Source: Aromatoleum buckelii
GTDB lineage: Bacteria > Pseudomonadota > Gammaproteobacteria > Burkholderiales > Rhodocyclaceae
Length of the DNA: 64,000 nucleotides
Assembly (NCBI RefSeq): GCF_012910785.2
Contig: NZ_WTVH02000008.1
Coordinates: 372,001 to 436,000, forward strand
Direction of reading: 5' to 3'
The first letter of the stretch is position 1, and the number at the start of each line of letters is the position of its first letter. Below, piece after piece: positions 25,269 to 34,466 of this stretch. Under the pieces are notes generated by a model. The model worked only from the letters and a program-made list of their open reading frames with translations. It searched no databases and was not told the DNA's origin. The position numbers and the translations under genes are program-made.

Positions 25269-25850
25269 TCATGCGCTGCTGCCGAATCCGATCGGCGCGG
25301 GCGCCAGTTTCAGGATGCGCTGGTATAACGCTTCGGCTTCTTCGCGCGGCTTGATGCCGAACAGCGGGTTGTCGTTCTCGCGGAACGCGACCGCGATCTG
25401 GGCCCACTGCTCGGCATCGAGCACCCGTTCGGCGATCGGCAGAAAGACGTCTTCCTCGGTGCGCAGGTGCTCCCATTCGAGTTCCGCGTAGCGGTCGGCA
25501 GCAGCGAAGAACGCGTCGCGCGCGTCGCCGTCGCCACCCTGGAAAGCGACGAGCTGCTTTTTCAGCTCGTCGACCATCGGATAGCCGAGCGCATGCTCGC
25601 GTTCGAGGCGCGCGATCAACCCGTCGGCTTCGCGCGTGCGGCGTCGCACTGCGGCGAACAGATACTTGTCTTCTTTCGGATGGTGCCAGCGATCCGGATA
25701 GGACACGATGTAGTCGAGGATCGCGCGCAACACCGGGAAATTCGGCACCGCTCCGCGGCGCATCTCCTTGACGAGGTAGCGCAGCGAATACAGCACTGCG
25801 CTGATCGCGAGATGCTCGTCCCTGATGATCTGGATGGCTTCCGGTTTCAC
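25269..25850 (-). CDS. Hemerythrin-like domain protein in the box operon
   Basis: A 193-residue HHE/hemerythrin-like four-helix protein that probably binds a di-iron centre. Candidate ligands are H13, H56/H57, E60, H86, H128 and E132 (in RDEHLAIS, RWHHPKEDKYLF, REHALGYPMVDEL and EWEHLRTEEDVFLP). The start is GTG with AGAGG seven bases upstream. It lies 29 bp after the thiolase and on the same strand as boxRCBA, so it is probably the last gene of that operon. Oxygen binding, oxygen sensing or iron supply to BoxB are possible roles; none is shown by the sequence. Confidence 0.78.
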   Translation of the reverse strand: MKPEAIQIIRDEHLAISAVLYSLRYLVKEMRRGAVPNFPVLRAILDYIVSYPDRWHHPKEDKYLFAAVRRRTREADGLIARLEREHALGYPMVDELKKQLVAFQGGDGDARDAFFAAADRYAELEWEHLRTEEDVFLPIAERVLDAEQWAQIAVAFRENDNPLFGIKPREEAEALYQRILKLAPAPIGFGSSA

Positions 25851-25879
25851 GCTGGACCTCTTTTCCCGTGCGGGACGGA

Positions 25880-27088
25880 TTACACCCGCTCGATTGCGAG
25901 CGCGATCCCCTGGCCGACGCCGATGCACATCGTCGCCAGGCCGAACCGCCCCCCTGTGGCTTCGAGCTGGTTCAGCGCCGTCGTCACGAGCCGTGCGCCG
26001 GATGCGCCGAGCGGATGGCCGATCGCGATCGCGCCGCCGTTCGGGTTCACGTGCGCGCCGTCGTCCGGCAGGCCCAGCTGGCGCAGCACGGCGAGCCCCT
26101 GCGCGGCGAACGCTTCGTTGAGCTCGATCGTGTCGAAGTCGCGCACCGACATGCCGAGCCGTGCGAGCAGCTTGAGCGTGGCCGGTGCCGGGCCGATGCC
26201 CATGATGCGCGGCGCGACGCCCGCCGCGGCGCTGCCGAGGACGCGGGCGCGCGGCGTGAGGCCGTGGCGCTTGACCGCTTCTTCCGAAGCCAGCAGCAGC
26301 GCGCATGCGCCGTCATTGACGCCGGACGCGTTGCCGGCGGTGACGCTGCCGTCAGGGCGCACGACGCCCTTGAGCTTCGCGAGCGTCGCCAGCGTCGTGT
26401 CCGGACGCGCATGCTCGTCGGCGGCGAGCACGAGCGGCTCGCCTTTCTTGCGCGGTACTTCGACTTTCACGATCTCGCGCTCGAAAAAGCCGCGCTCCGC
26501 AGCGGCAGCCCAGCGCTGCTGGCTGCGCAGCGCGAACGCGTCCTGGTCGGCGCGGCTGACGCCGAAGTCGGTGGCGACGTTCTCGGCGGTCTCGGGCATC
26601 GAGTCGATGCCGTATTGCGCTTTCATCAGCGGGTTCACGAAGCGCCAGCCGATCGTCGTGTCCTCGATTTTCGCGCTGCGCGAGAATGCGCTGTCAGCCT
26701 TGCCGAGCACGAACGGCGCGCGGCTCATGCTCTCGACGCCGCCGGCGATCATCAGCTCGGTCTCGCCTGCACCGATCGCGCGCGCGGCCATGCCGATCGC
26801 GTCGAGGCTGGAGCCGCACAGGCGGTTGATCGTGCTGCCGGGCACTTCGACCGGCAGGCCGGCGAGCAGGGCGGCCATGCGCGCGACGTTGCGGTTGTCT
26901 TCACCGGCCTGGTTCGCGCAGCCGTAGAGCACGTCGTCGACAGCCTGCCAGTCGACGCCGGGGTTGCGCTCGACGAGCGCCTTGATCGGCAGCGCGGCGA
27001 GGTCATCGGCGCGCACGCTGGACAGCGTGCCGCCATAGCGGCCGAACGGGGTGCGAATCGCGTCGCAGATGAAGACGGGGCGGGTCAT
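25880..27088 (-). CDS. 3-oxoadipyl-CoA thiolase
   Basis: A 402-residue thiolase. The nucleophilic cysteine is in NRLCGSSLDAIG (about residue 90), and the C-terminal GGAIAIGHPLGASG and TMCIGVGQGIA motifs supply the catalytic His and second Cys. Its resemblance to PcaF/PaaJ and its place after boxA indicate cleavage of 3-oxoadipyl-CoA to succinyl-CoA and acetyl-CoA, the last step of the box pathway. A general acetyl-CoA acetyltransferase function cannot be excluded from motifs alone. It lies 32 bp after boxA in the same operon. Confidence 0.88.
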   Translation of the reverse strand: MTRPVFICDAIRTPFGRYGGTLSSVRADDLAALPIKALVERNPGVDWQAVDDVLYGCANQAGEDNRNVARMAALLAGLPVEVPGSTINRLCGSSLDAIGMAARAIGAGETELMIAGGVESMSRAPFVLGKADSAFSRSAKIEDTTIGWRFVNPLMKAQYGIDSMPETAENVATDFGVSRADQDAFALRSQQRWAAAAERGFFEREIVKVEVPRKKGEPLVLAADEHARPDTTLATLAKLKGVVRPDGSVTAGNASGVNDGACALLLASEEAVKRHGLTPRARVLGSAAAGVAPRIMGIGPAPATLKLLARLGMSVRDFDTIELNEAFAAQGLAVLRQLGLPDDGAHVNPNGGAIAIGHPLGASGARLVTTALNQLEATGGRFGLATMCIGVGQGIALAIERV

Positions 27089-27120
27089 GAGGGCTTTTCC
27101 TTTTCCTTCTGCGGTGAGGG

Positions 27121-28371
27121 TCAGTAGGTTTCGACGTGGAAACGCGCGTTGGCCAGCAGCTTCGGCTGCAGCGCCTCCCAGTCCGCGCCGTTCGCGCGAC
27201 AGATGTCGCGGAATGCTTCGAGTACGCCCGATTCCATGCCTTTCAGGCCGCAGATGTAAATGTAGCAGTTGTCGTCGTTGAGCATCCGGAACACCTTGTC
27301 GGCGCGTTCGCGGATCGAATCCTGCACGTATTTCTTCGGCTCGCCGGGCACGCGCGAGAACGCGAAGTTGATGTCGATGAAGTCTTTCGGCAGCTTCTGC
27401 AGCGGGCCGAAGTACGGCAGCTCGGCCGGCGCGCGTGCGCCGAAGAACAGCACCAGCTCGCCGCCTTCGTTCTGCGCGAGGCGACGACGACGGCGCTCGG
27501 TCATCGCGCGCATCGGCGCCGAGCCGGTGCCGGTACAGATCATCATGATCGACGAGCCGGGATGGTTCGGCATCAGGTAAGTCGAGCCGTAAGGCCCGGT
27601 GACCTGCACCTTGTCGCCTTTTTTCAGGTCGCAGATGTAGTTCGACGCGATGCCGCGCGCAGGCTTGCCTTCATGGTCCTCGGTGACGCGTTTGACCGTC
27701 AGCGCGAGGTTGTTGTAGTGCGGACGCTCGCCGTTGCGCGGGCTCGCGACCGAGTACATGCGCAGCAGGTGCGGGCGGCCTTTCTCATCGGTGCCCGGCG
27801 GGATGATGCCGATCGACTGGCCTTCGAGCACCGGGAACGGCGTCGAGCCGAAATCGAGTACGACGTGATGGATGTCGCTCGAAGCGTCCGCGTCGGTAAG
27901 CCGGTAATTGCCGGTGACAGTCGCGGTGATCGGACGCGTCGGTGCGTACAGGTTCACGTACGGATGCGACGCGGACCACGGCGCGAGCGCCGGGCCACCC
28001 TGGCCGGCAGTGGCGACTTCGGTGATGTGCTGCACTTCGGCCGGCAGGTCGTCCTCCGGGCGCGCGACCGCGAACGGCGCATCGACGTTGTCGAGCTCGG
28101 TGGTGTCGGGCAGCACGTCCCACTTGAACTGTTCTTCGAGGCTGTACGGCTTGACGCGCTCGACGTTGCGCCATGAATCGATCGCGCCGGTCGGGCACGG
28201 CGGCACGCACGCGAGGCAACCGTTGCAGATATCGAAATTGACGACGTAGTTCAGGTTGTCGTGCGTGATCGCATCGACCGGGCAGGTCTCCTCGCAGGTG
28301 TTGCAGCGAATGCAGATTTCCGGGTCGATCAGATGCTGCTTGGCGATTGCGTGCTCTACGGGCGCGTTCAT
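27121..28371 (-). CDS. boxA: Benzoyl-CoA 2,3-epoxidase, reductase subunit BoxA
   Basis: A 416-residue iron-sulfur flavoprotein that passes electrons from NADPH to the oxygenase BoxB. Two ferredoxin-type clusters are visible near the N-terminus ([12 protein letters not shown] and [12 protein letters not shown]). The rest is a ferredoxin-NADP reductase-like module with RMYSVASPR (flavin binding), [11 protein letters not shown] (nucleotide binding) and the C-terminal aromatic ending VETY. Length and layout match BoxA of Azoarcus. It follows boxB by 61 bp with GGAGAG before its ATG. It requires BoxB and O2 for epoxidation of benzoyl-CoA. Confidence 0.95.
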   Translation of the reverse strand: MNAPVEHAIAKQHLIDPEICIRCNTCEETCPVDAITHDNLNYVVNFDICNGCLACVPPCPTGAIDSWRNVERVKPYSLEEQFKWDVLPDTTELDNVDAPFAVARPEDDLPAEVQHITEVATAGQGGPALAPWSASHPYVNLYAPTRPITATVTGNYRLTDADASSDIHHVVLDFGSTPFPVLEGQSIGIIPPGTDEKGRPHLLRMYSVASPRNGERPHYNNLALTVKRVTEDHEGKPARGIASNYICDLKKGDKVQVTGPYGSTYLMPNHPGSSIMMICTGTGSAPMRAMTERRRRRLAQNEGGELVLFFGARAPAELPYFGPLQKLPKDFIDINFAFSRVPGEPKKYVQDSIRERADKVFRMLNDDNCYIYICGLKGMESGVLEAFRDICRANGADWEALQPKLLANARFHVETY

Positions 28372-28432
28372 GGCTGTCTCTCTCCACTGGGGCGGGGGCG
28401 GGCCTGCGCCCGTCCCCCGTTTTTGCGATGGC

Positions 28433-29854
28433 TTAGTTGAAACGCACGTACTCGAAGTCGATCGGCTGGTTGTTGATGCCGCGACCCGGCGCTGCGATCC
28501 AGTTCGCGAACTTGCCGCGCTCGACGCACTGGCCCATCAGCGAATGCACGTACAGGCGGTCGCTCTCGGTCGGCAGCCAGTTGCTGTGCTGGTGCGTCCA
28601 TTCGGCTTCGGACAGCAGGCGACCATCCGGGCTGACATGCGAGCCGGCGAACATGCCGATGCGGCGGTTGAAGCCCTTGTGCGGCAGCGTGAAGCGGAAG
28701 TTGAAGCCGAATTTCGCCGGGATACGGTTCCAGCGGTCGATGCCGGCCTGCACGTCCGCAATCCAGTCGTCGCGCAGGCGCTCGTTCAGCGCCGACAGTG
28801 CCGGCACGCGCTGCGTCACGATCTGGTCGCCGGCGACGTCCATGACTTCGTATTCCGAGTTCTGCAGCTGGTGGTCGTCGCCGATCTTCTCTTCCTCGAA
28901 GCGGCCTTTGAGGCCGTTCGTGTAGTAGGTCGCGGCGTTCGACGAGATCTCGGCCCCGTACAGGTCGCTTGTGACGCTGTAGTGGAAGTTCAGGTATTTC
29001 TGCAGCGTCGGCAGGTCGATGACGCCGGCGGCGCGCAGCTTCGCAGGATCGTCGGTGCCGAGCTCCTTCATCATCTCGCAGGTGCGCTGGATCACGCGGG
29101 CGACACCCGATTCGCCGACGAAGAGGTGGTGCGCTTCCTCGGTCAGCATGAACTTGCAGGTGCGGGCGAGCGGGTCGAACGCCGATTCGGCCAAGGAGGC
29201 GAGCTGGAACTTGCCGTCACGGTCGGTGATGAATGTGAACATGAAGAACGACAGCCAGTCCGGAGTCTTCTCGTTGAACGCAGTGAGGATGCGCGGGTTG
29301 TCGGCGTCGCCCGAACGGCGTTCGAGCAGCGCTTCGCCTTCCTCGCGGCCGTCGCGGCCGAAGTGCGCGTGCAGCAGGTAGACCATCGCCCACAGGTGGC
29401 GGCCTTCCTCGACGTTCACCTGGAACAGGTTGCGCAGGTCGTACAGCGAGGGCGCGGTGAGGCCGAGGTGGCGCTGCTGCTCGACGGATGCCGGCTCGGT
29501 GTCGCCTTGCGTGACGATGATGCGGCGCAGCGTCGAGCGGTATTCGCCCGGCACTTCCTGCCACACGTCCTGGCCCTTGTGCTCGCCGAAAGTGATCTTC
29601 TTCTGGCCGTCCTGCGGCGCGAGGAAAATCCCCCAGCGGTAGTCGTGCATCTTGACGTGGCCGAAATCAGCCCAGCCTTTCGGATCGACGCTGACGGCGG
29701 TGCGCAGGTAGACCTCGTAGTTCGTCGAGTTCTCCGGGCCCATGTCGTCCCACCAGTTCAGGAACGACGGCTGCCACTGCTCGAGCGCGCGCTGAAGCGT
29801 CTTGTTTTCCGACAGGTTGACGTTGTTCGGGATCCGTTCGCTGTAGTTGATCAT
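28433..29854 (-). CDS. boxB: Benzoyl-CoA 2,3-epoxidase, oxygenase subunit BoxB
   Basis: A 473-residue di-iron oxygenase that adds one oxygen atom of O2 to the ring of benzoyl-CoA, giving the 2,3-epoxide. Metal-ligand-type helices are visible in [15 protein letters not shown] and [14 protein letters not shown], and the C-terminal region has [16 protein letters not shown]. The length is that of described BoxB proteins. It lies between boxC and boxA with GAGGAG before the ATG. Benzoyl-CoA rather than benzoate is the substrate, which fits bclA on the divergent side. Confidence 0.95.
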   Translation of the reverse strand: MINYSERIPNNVNLSENKTLQRALEQWQPSFLNWWDDMGPENSTNYEVYLRTAVSVDPKGWADFGHVKMHDYRWGIFLAPQDGQKKITFGEHKGQDVWQEVPGEYRSTLRRIIVTQGDTEPASVEQQRHLGLTAPSLYDLRNLFQVNVEEGRHLWAMVYLLHAHFGRDGREEGEALLERRSGDADNPRILTAFNEKTPDWLSFFMFTFITDRDGKFQLASLAESAFDPLARTCKFMLTEEAHHLFVGESGVARVIQRTCEMMKELGTDDPAKLRAAGVIDLPTLQKYLNFHYSVTSDLYGAEISSNAATYYTNGLKGRFEEEKIGDDHQLQNSEYEVMDVAGDQIVTQRVPALSALNERLRDDWIADVQAGIDRWNRIPAKFGFNFRFTLPHKGFNRRIGMFAGSHVSPDGRLLSEAEWTHQHSNWLPTESDRLYVHSLMGQCVERGKFANWIAAPGRGINNQPIDFEYVRFN

Positions 29855-29899
29855 CTCTGTGCTCCTCGGGGTGTTTTGTAAGTATGGGCTGCGTTGGGT

Positions 29900-31573
29900 T
29901 TACACGCGGTTCCAGTCGAACTGCGCCTTCTTGCCGGAACCGAAGAGCTTCAGCGCGCCGGTCGGGCCGACTGCGTTCGGGCGGTTGAAGATCCAGTTCT
30001 GCCATGCCGACAGGCGGCCGAAAATCCGCGTGTTCATCGTCTCGACCGGGCCGAAGCGCAGGTTCGCTTCCAGGCCGGTCAGCGCGTCCGGCGACAGCGC
30101 GGCGCGTTCCTCGATCGCGATGCGGATCTCGTCGGCCCAGTCGAGGTCGTCGGGGATCGCGGTCACGAGGCCGAGTTCGAGCGCTTCGGCCGGCGTCAGC
30201 AGACTGCCTTCCTTCGCTTTCGCGGCGGCGACTGGCGCTTCTTCCTGATAGAAGCGCGCGTCGATGCGCGACAGGCCGTTGGCCATCGGCAGCGGGCCGA
30301 AGTTCATCGCCGACAGACCGATGCGGTTTTCGGCTTCGGCCGCGTCGAGCATGTAGCTGCGGTCGGCGGCGAGCGCGATCTCGAGCAGCGTGCCGGCGAA
30401 GCACGATCCCGGCTCGATCAGCGCGTACAGGCTGCGCGACGACACGTCGATCCGCGACAGCGTGCGGCGCAGCATGCCGAGCGTTTCGCGGACGAACCAG
30501 TTGTCCTGGTTCTCGATGATCGTCGCGTCGATGTCGAGCACGATCTGGGCGTCGCCCGTCGTGCGCAGCTGCCACAGGCCGATGTCGAGGTGGTTCGTGC
30601 GCAGGTTCAGGATCGCGTCGTCGAGTTCGCGCGCCATCTTGAGCGGCCACCAGTTGATGCCTTCGGCTTCGATTTCGGCGGCGGTCTTCGCGGTCACGGC
30701 CGACGGGGCGCGCACGGTCAGCGTCACGGTGCGGGCGGCCGCGTCGATCGCGGCGTCGACGAACTCGTAGTGGTAGCCGTTTTCGTCGTCGCTACGCTCG
30801 AGGCGCGTGAGCTGCACGCCTTTCGCGTTTGCGGGACGGTCGGACTGCGCGGCGAGCGCTTCGGCGCGCGCCTTGATGTGCTCGGCGAACTGCTGCTGCT
30901 TGACGACGTCATCGACGAGGCGCCATTCCTTCGCGCGGTTGCCGCGCACGCCTTCCGAGATCGTGCAGAAGATGTCGGCGTGATCGCGGCGCACACGGCG
31001 CTTGTCGGTGACGCGCGTCAGGCCGCCGGTGCCGGGCAGCACGCCCAGGAGCGGCACTTCGGGCAGCGACACCGACGAGTTGCGGTCATCGACGAGCACG
31101 ATCTCGTCGCAGGCGAGCGCCAGCTCGTAGCCGCCGCCGGCGGTCGTGCCGTTGCACGCGGCAAGGAACTTGAGGCCCGAATACTGGCTGGAATCCTCGA
31201 TGCCGTTTCTCGTCTCGTTCGTGAATTTGCAGAAATTCACTTTCCATGCGTGGGACGACAGGCCGAGCATGTAGATGTTCGCGCCGGAGCAGAAGATCTT
31301 CGGCTTGCCCGACGTGACGACGACGGTGCGCACTTCCGGGTGCTCGAAGCGCACGCGCTGCAGCGCGTCGTGCAGCTCGATGTCGACACCGAGGTCGTAC
31401 GAGTTGAGCTTCAGCTTGTAGCCCGGCCGGATGCCCGCGTCCTCGTCGATGTTCAGCGTCAGCGTCGCGATCGCGCCGTCGGTCGCGAGCGACCAGTGGC
31501 GGTACTTCGACGGCTCGGTACGGTAATCGACGCGCTCGACGGCGGTTTCCTGGTTCTTCGCGACTGCTTCCAT
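29900..31573 (-). CDS. boxC: Benzoyl-CoA-dihydrodiol lyase BoxC
   Basis: A 557-residue crotonase-superfamily enzyme. BoxC hydrolyses 2,3-epoxybenzoyl-CoA and opens the ring without oxygen, yielding 3,4-dehydroadipyl-CoA semialdehyde and formate. Two crotonase-like halves are visible: the first with CNGTTAGGGYELALACDEI and VPLLGVLPGTGGL (oxyanion hole), the second with GSCFAGTLLEIALAADRSY. It starts 27 bp after boxR with AGGAGA before its ATG, so it is transcribed from the boxR promoter. The formate it makes can feed the dehydrogenase encoded on the divergent side. Confidence 0.95.
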   Translation of the reverse strand: MEAVAKNQETAVERVDYRTEPSKYRHWSLATDGAIATLTLNIDEDAGIRPGYKLKLNSYDLGVDIELHDALQRVRFEHPEVRTVVVTSGKPKIFCSGANIYMLGLSSHAWKVNFCKFTNETRNGIEDSSQYSGLKFLAACNGTTAGGGYELALACDEIVLVDDRNSSVSLPEVPLLGVLPGTGGLTRVTDKRRVRRDHADIFCTISEGVRGNRAKEWRLVDDVVKQQQFAEHIKARAEALAAQSDRPANAKGVQLTRLERSDDENGYHYEFVDAAIDAAARTVTLTVRAPSAVTAKTAAEIEAEGINWWPLKMARELDDAILNLRTNHLDIGLWQLRTTGDAQIVLDIDATIIENQDNWFVRETLGMLRRTLSRIDVSSRSLYALIEPGSCFAGTLLEIALAADRSYMLDAAEAENRIGLSAMNFGPLPMANGLSRIDARFYQEEAPVAAAKAKEGSLLTPAEALELGLVTAIPDDLDWADEIRIAIEERAALSPDALTGLEANLRFGPVETMNTRIFGRLSAWQNWIFNRPNAVGPTGALKLFGSGKKAQFDWNRV

Positions 31574-31600
31574 CTCTGTCTCCTCTTCTCTCGTGGGGGG

Positions 31601-32503
31601 TCAGCTCATTACGAGCTGGCGCAACTTCATGAAACTCTGATCGACCGTCTCGCCCGTCGTGTCGAGGACGGTATCCGCTTTCGCATACAGCGGCTCGCGG
31701 GCGTCGAGGATGCGCTTGAGGTCATCCATCGCCTCGTCGTTGCCCGCCATCGGCCGCAGGTCGCCCTGGGCCATGACGCGCGCCATGTGTTCTTCCGGTT
31801 GTGCCTTGACCCAGATCGTCAGGCAGTTCGACAGCAGCAGCTCGAAAGTCTCGGGCTGCGACACGACGCCGCCGCCGATCGAGATCACCGCCCGCGGATG
31901 CTCGCGGATGACGCGTTCGAGCGTGCGCTTCTCGATGCGGCGATACCCCGACTGGCCGTACAGCGCGAAAATCTCGCGCCCCGGGATGCCGGTTTCCTTC
32001 TCGATCTCGCGGTCGAGCTCGATGAACGGCATGCCTTCCTCGCGCGCCAGCCGTCCGCCGAGCGTCGACTTGCCGGCGCCGCGCAGGCCGATCAGCGCGA
32101 TGCGCTTCCTGCGCACCGCTTCGTCGTGGCCGAAGTCGCGCATCAGCCGGAACACCACTTCTTCGAGGCGGTGCTGCGGCAGGCGCTCGAGAAAGCGGCG
32201 GATCAGGCGGCGTTCGACCGTGTCTTCGGTCTCCGGCGCGAGCAGGTCGGTCAGCGACACATCCAGCGCACGAGCGATGTTGTCGAGCAGCAAGATCGAC
32301 ACGTTTCCTTCGCCGCCTTCGAGGTGCGCGAGGTGGCGTTCGGAGACGCCCGCCTCGCGGGCCACGAGCTTGCGAGTCATGCCGCGCCGGTCCCGGATCT
32401 CGCGCACCCGCCGCCCGAGGGTCGGCAGCAGCGTGGAGGCGCCAGCGACAGTGTCGTCACGGTGCTCCACAGGGTTCGCGTCGGATTCGGTCTTGAAGCT
32501 CAT
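31601..32503 (-). CDS. boxR: BoxR, XRE-type regulator with shikimate-kinase-like effector domain
   Basis: A 300-residue repressor of the BzdR/BoxR family. Residues about 28-88 are an XRE helix-turn-helix (LVAREAGVSERHLAHLEGG). Residues about 130-300 resemble shikimate kinase, with an intact P-loop GLRGAGKST (139-147), FIELDREIE and SIGGGVV. In this family the kinase-like domain binds benzoyl-CoA and relieves repression. The ATG at 32503 has AGGA eight bases upstream; the ATG at 32518 has none. It is the first gene of the boxRCBA operon and presumably represses its own and the boxD promoter through the TGCA sites. Confidence 0.93.
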   Translation of the reverse strand: MSFKTESDANPVEHRDDTVAGASTLLPTLGRRVREIRDRRGMTRKLVAREAGVSERHLAHLEGGEGNVSILLLDNIARALDVSLTDLLAPETEDTVERRLIRRFLERLPQHRLEEVVFRLMRDFGHDEAVRRKRIALIGLRGAGKSTLGGRLAREEGMPFIELDREIEKETGIPGREIFALYGQSGYRRIEKRTLERVIREHPRAVISIGGGVVSQPETFELLLSNCLTIWVKAQPEEHMARVMAQGDLRPMAGNDEAMDDLKRILDAREPLYAKADTVLDTTGETVDQSFMKLRQLVMS

Positions 32504-32543
32504 CTTGGTTCCTGTCATGCAGTTGCCGGTGCTGTTGGGTTGA

Positions 32544-32572
32544 ACAATAGTGCAGGCTTTAAGCGACGTCAA
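32544..32572 (-). promoter_or_regulatory. Promoter of boxR-boxC-boxB-boxA
   Basis: Reverse strand: TTGACG (32567-32572), a 17-bp spacer and TATTGT (32544-32549). One TGCA motif (32551-32554) lies inside the spacer beside the -10, where a bound regulator would block RNA polymerase. Genes to the thiolase and hemerythrin follow without an obvious terminator. Confidence 0.65.
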
Positions 32573-32702
32573 GAGGTAAAGTGCATTTTGTTTTGAGTGT
32601 AGAGGAAGTAGACTGCAGAAAAGTGCCATGCAAGTTAGGGCGTGCTGCTGCTTTGACGAGAAAAAGTGCAGCGTGCAGGCAATCGCCGAGCGAAATAGTG
32701 CA
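32551..32702. promoter_or_regulatory. Seven TGCA motifs, probable BoxR operators
   Basis: The 332-bp space between boxR and boxD contains no gene. TGCA occurs at 32551, 32582, 32614, 32629, 32667, 32674 and 32699 (first base), often as AGTGCA. The first three are 31-32 bp apart, about three helical turns. Regulators of the BzdR/BoxR family recognise paired TGCA sequences in their target promoters. The outermost motifs touch the two promoters. The remaining sequence is A/T-richer than its surroundings. Confidence 0.6.
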
Positions 32703-32711
32703 GTAAAGTTC

Positions 32712-32739
32712 TTGACGAAGGATAAGGCGGGTGTATTCT
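32712..32739 (+). promoter_or_regulatory. Promoter of boxD and the forward benzoate genes
   Basis: TTGACG (32712-32717), a 16-bp spacer and TATTCT (32734-32739). The -35 is identical to that of the divergent boxR promoter. A TGCA motif ends ten bases upstream of it. Transcription would start near 32746, about 90 bases before the boxD GTG. Confidence 0.6.
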
Positions 32740-32835
32740 ATTTCCACGAGTCGCGCCCGATGCGCGACCGCCCCAACCCGTCATCGACCTTGAGTGTGCG
32801 GGGGCGATGCAGAAACAAGAGGACGAGGAGACAAC

Positions 32836-34413
32836 GTGAAACTGGCTAATTACGTATACGGGCAATGGCTCGAAGGCGCCGGCGACGGCATCGCGCTGCA
32901 GGATCCGGTCACCGGCGAGGAACTGGTGCGGGTCTCGTCCGAAGGCATCGATACCGGACGGGCCCTGGAATTCGCGCGCAACACCGGCGGGCCGGCGCTG
33001 CGCGCGCTCGGCTACGAACAGCGTGCCGCGCTGCTCGGCGCGATCGTCGAAGTGCTGAGCGCGAACCGTGCAGAATATTTCGACATTGCGCTGCGCAATT
33101 CCGGCTCGACGGAAGCGGACGCCGCGTTCGACGTCGATGGCGCGATCTTCACGCTGAAAAGCTACGTGCGCGCCGGCAAGGCGCTCGGCCCGGCGCGTCA
33201 CCTGAAAGAAGGCGCGCGCGTCGCGCTGGCGAAGACCGACGCGTTCCAGGGCCAGCATTTCCTGATGCCGCTCTCCGGCGTCGCGGTGTTCATCAACGCG
33301 TTCAACTTCCCGGCGTGGGGATTGTGGGAAAAAGCCGCTCCGGCGCTGCTCGCCGGCGTGCCGGTGCTCGTCAAGCCGGCGACGCCGACCGCGTGGCTGA
33401 CGCAGCGCATGGTCGAGGACGTCGTCAAGGCCGGCATCCTGCCTGTCGGCGCGCTGTCGATCGTGTGCGGCTCGGCGCGCGACCTGCTCGATCACGTCGG
33501 CGAATGCGACGTGGTTTCCTTCACCGGCTCGGCCGACACCGCGGCGCGCATGCGCACGCATCCGAACGTCGTCGCCCGCTCGGTGCGCATCAACATCGAA
33601 GCCGACAGCATCAATTGCGCGATCCTGGGGCCCGATGCGCAGCCCGGAACGCCCGAGTTCGATCTCGCGGTGAAGGAGATCGTGCGCGAGATGACGATCA
33701 AGACCGGGCAGAAATGCACCGCGATCCGTCGCGTCTTCGCGCCCGCGGCGGCAAGCCGGCCGCTCGCCGACGCGGTTGCCGCGAAGCTCGCCTCGTACCG
33801 CGTCGGCAATCCGAAGAGCGAAGGCGTGCGCGTCGGGCCGCTCGTCAGCCGCGCGCAGCAGGCCGCGGCGCTCGAAGGACTGGCAAAGCTGCGCGAGGAA
33901 TGCGAGACGGTGTTCGGCGGCGACGCGGATTTCGCTCCGGTCGATGCCGATCCGGCCGTCTCGGCGTTCGTGCAGCCGACGCTGCTGTACTGCGACAAGG
34001 GACTCGACGCCCGCCACGTCCATGACGTCGAAGTGTTCGGGCCGGTCGCGACGATCGTGCCGTACGCCGACACGGCAGAGGCGATCGCGCTTGCGCGCCG
34101 CGGCCGCGGCTCGCTCGTCGCGTCGGTGTATTCGGGCGACGCGGCGTTCCTCGCCGAGCTCGTCCCCGGCATCGCCGAGCTGCATGGGCGCGTGATGGTC
34201 GTCGATGCGGCCGTTGGCACGAACCACACCGGCCACGGCAACGTCATGCCGACCTGCCTGCATGGCGGGCCGGGGCGTGCCGGCGGCGGCGAGGAGCTCG
34301 GCGGCCTGCGCGCACTGGCGACGTACCACCGGCGCTGCGTCGTCCAGGGCGGCCCGGCGCTACTCGAAGCGCTGTCGCGCGACGCCGCCGACGCCGCGCT
34401 GCTCGGCAGCTGA
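32836..34413 (+). CDS. boxD: 3,4-dehydroadipyl-CoA semialdehyde dehydrogenase BoxD
   Basis: A 525-residue aldehyde dehydrogenase that oxidises the BoxC product to 3,4-dehydroadipyl-CoA with NADP+. Visible are the cofactor-binding FINAFNFPAWGLWEK and KPATPTAWLTQRM, the catalytic Glu region NIEADSINCAIL, and the nucleophilic Cys in IKTGQKCTAIRR. The larger C-terminus and the lack of the usual GQ(V/I)C context are typical of the PaaZ/BoxD subgroup. The start is GTG with GAGGAG five bases upstream. It is the first forward gene after the shared control region. Confidence 0.92.
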   Translation: MKLANYVYGQWLEGAGDGIALQDPVTGEELVRVSSEGIDTGRALEFARNTGGPALRALGYEQRAALLGAIVEVLSANRAEYFDIALRNSGSTEADAAFDVDGAIFTLKSYVRAGKALGPARHLKEGARVALAKTDAFQGQHFLMPLSGVAVFINAFNFPAWGLWEKAAPALLAGVPVLVKPATPTAWLTQRMVEDVVKAGILPVGALSIVCGSARDLLDHVGECDVVSFTGSADTAARMRTHPNVVARSVRINIEADSINCAILGPDAQPGTPEFDLAVKEIVREMTIKTGQKCTAIRRVFAPAAASRPLADAVAAKLASYRVGNPKSEGVRVGPLVSRAQQAAALEGLAKLREECETVFGGDADFAPVDADPAVSAFVQPTLLYCDKGLDARHVHDVEVFGPVATIVPYADTAEAIALARRGRGSLVASVYSGDAAFLAELVPGIAELHGRVMVVDAAVGTNHTGHGNVMPTCLHGGPGRAGGGEELGGLRALATYHRRCVVQGGPALLEALSRDAADAALLGS

Positions 34414-34466
34414 AACCAGCTATAAATAATAAGATTTGCACCCAATCCCGACAGGAGACCCCGACG

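Noticed and set aside
32551-32702. A CRISPR-like repeat array suggested by regularly spaced TGCA motifs
   Set aside because: The motif is only four to six bases, with no longer shared repeat, no spacers of constant length and no cas genes. Operators for BoxR explain it better.
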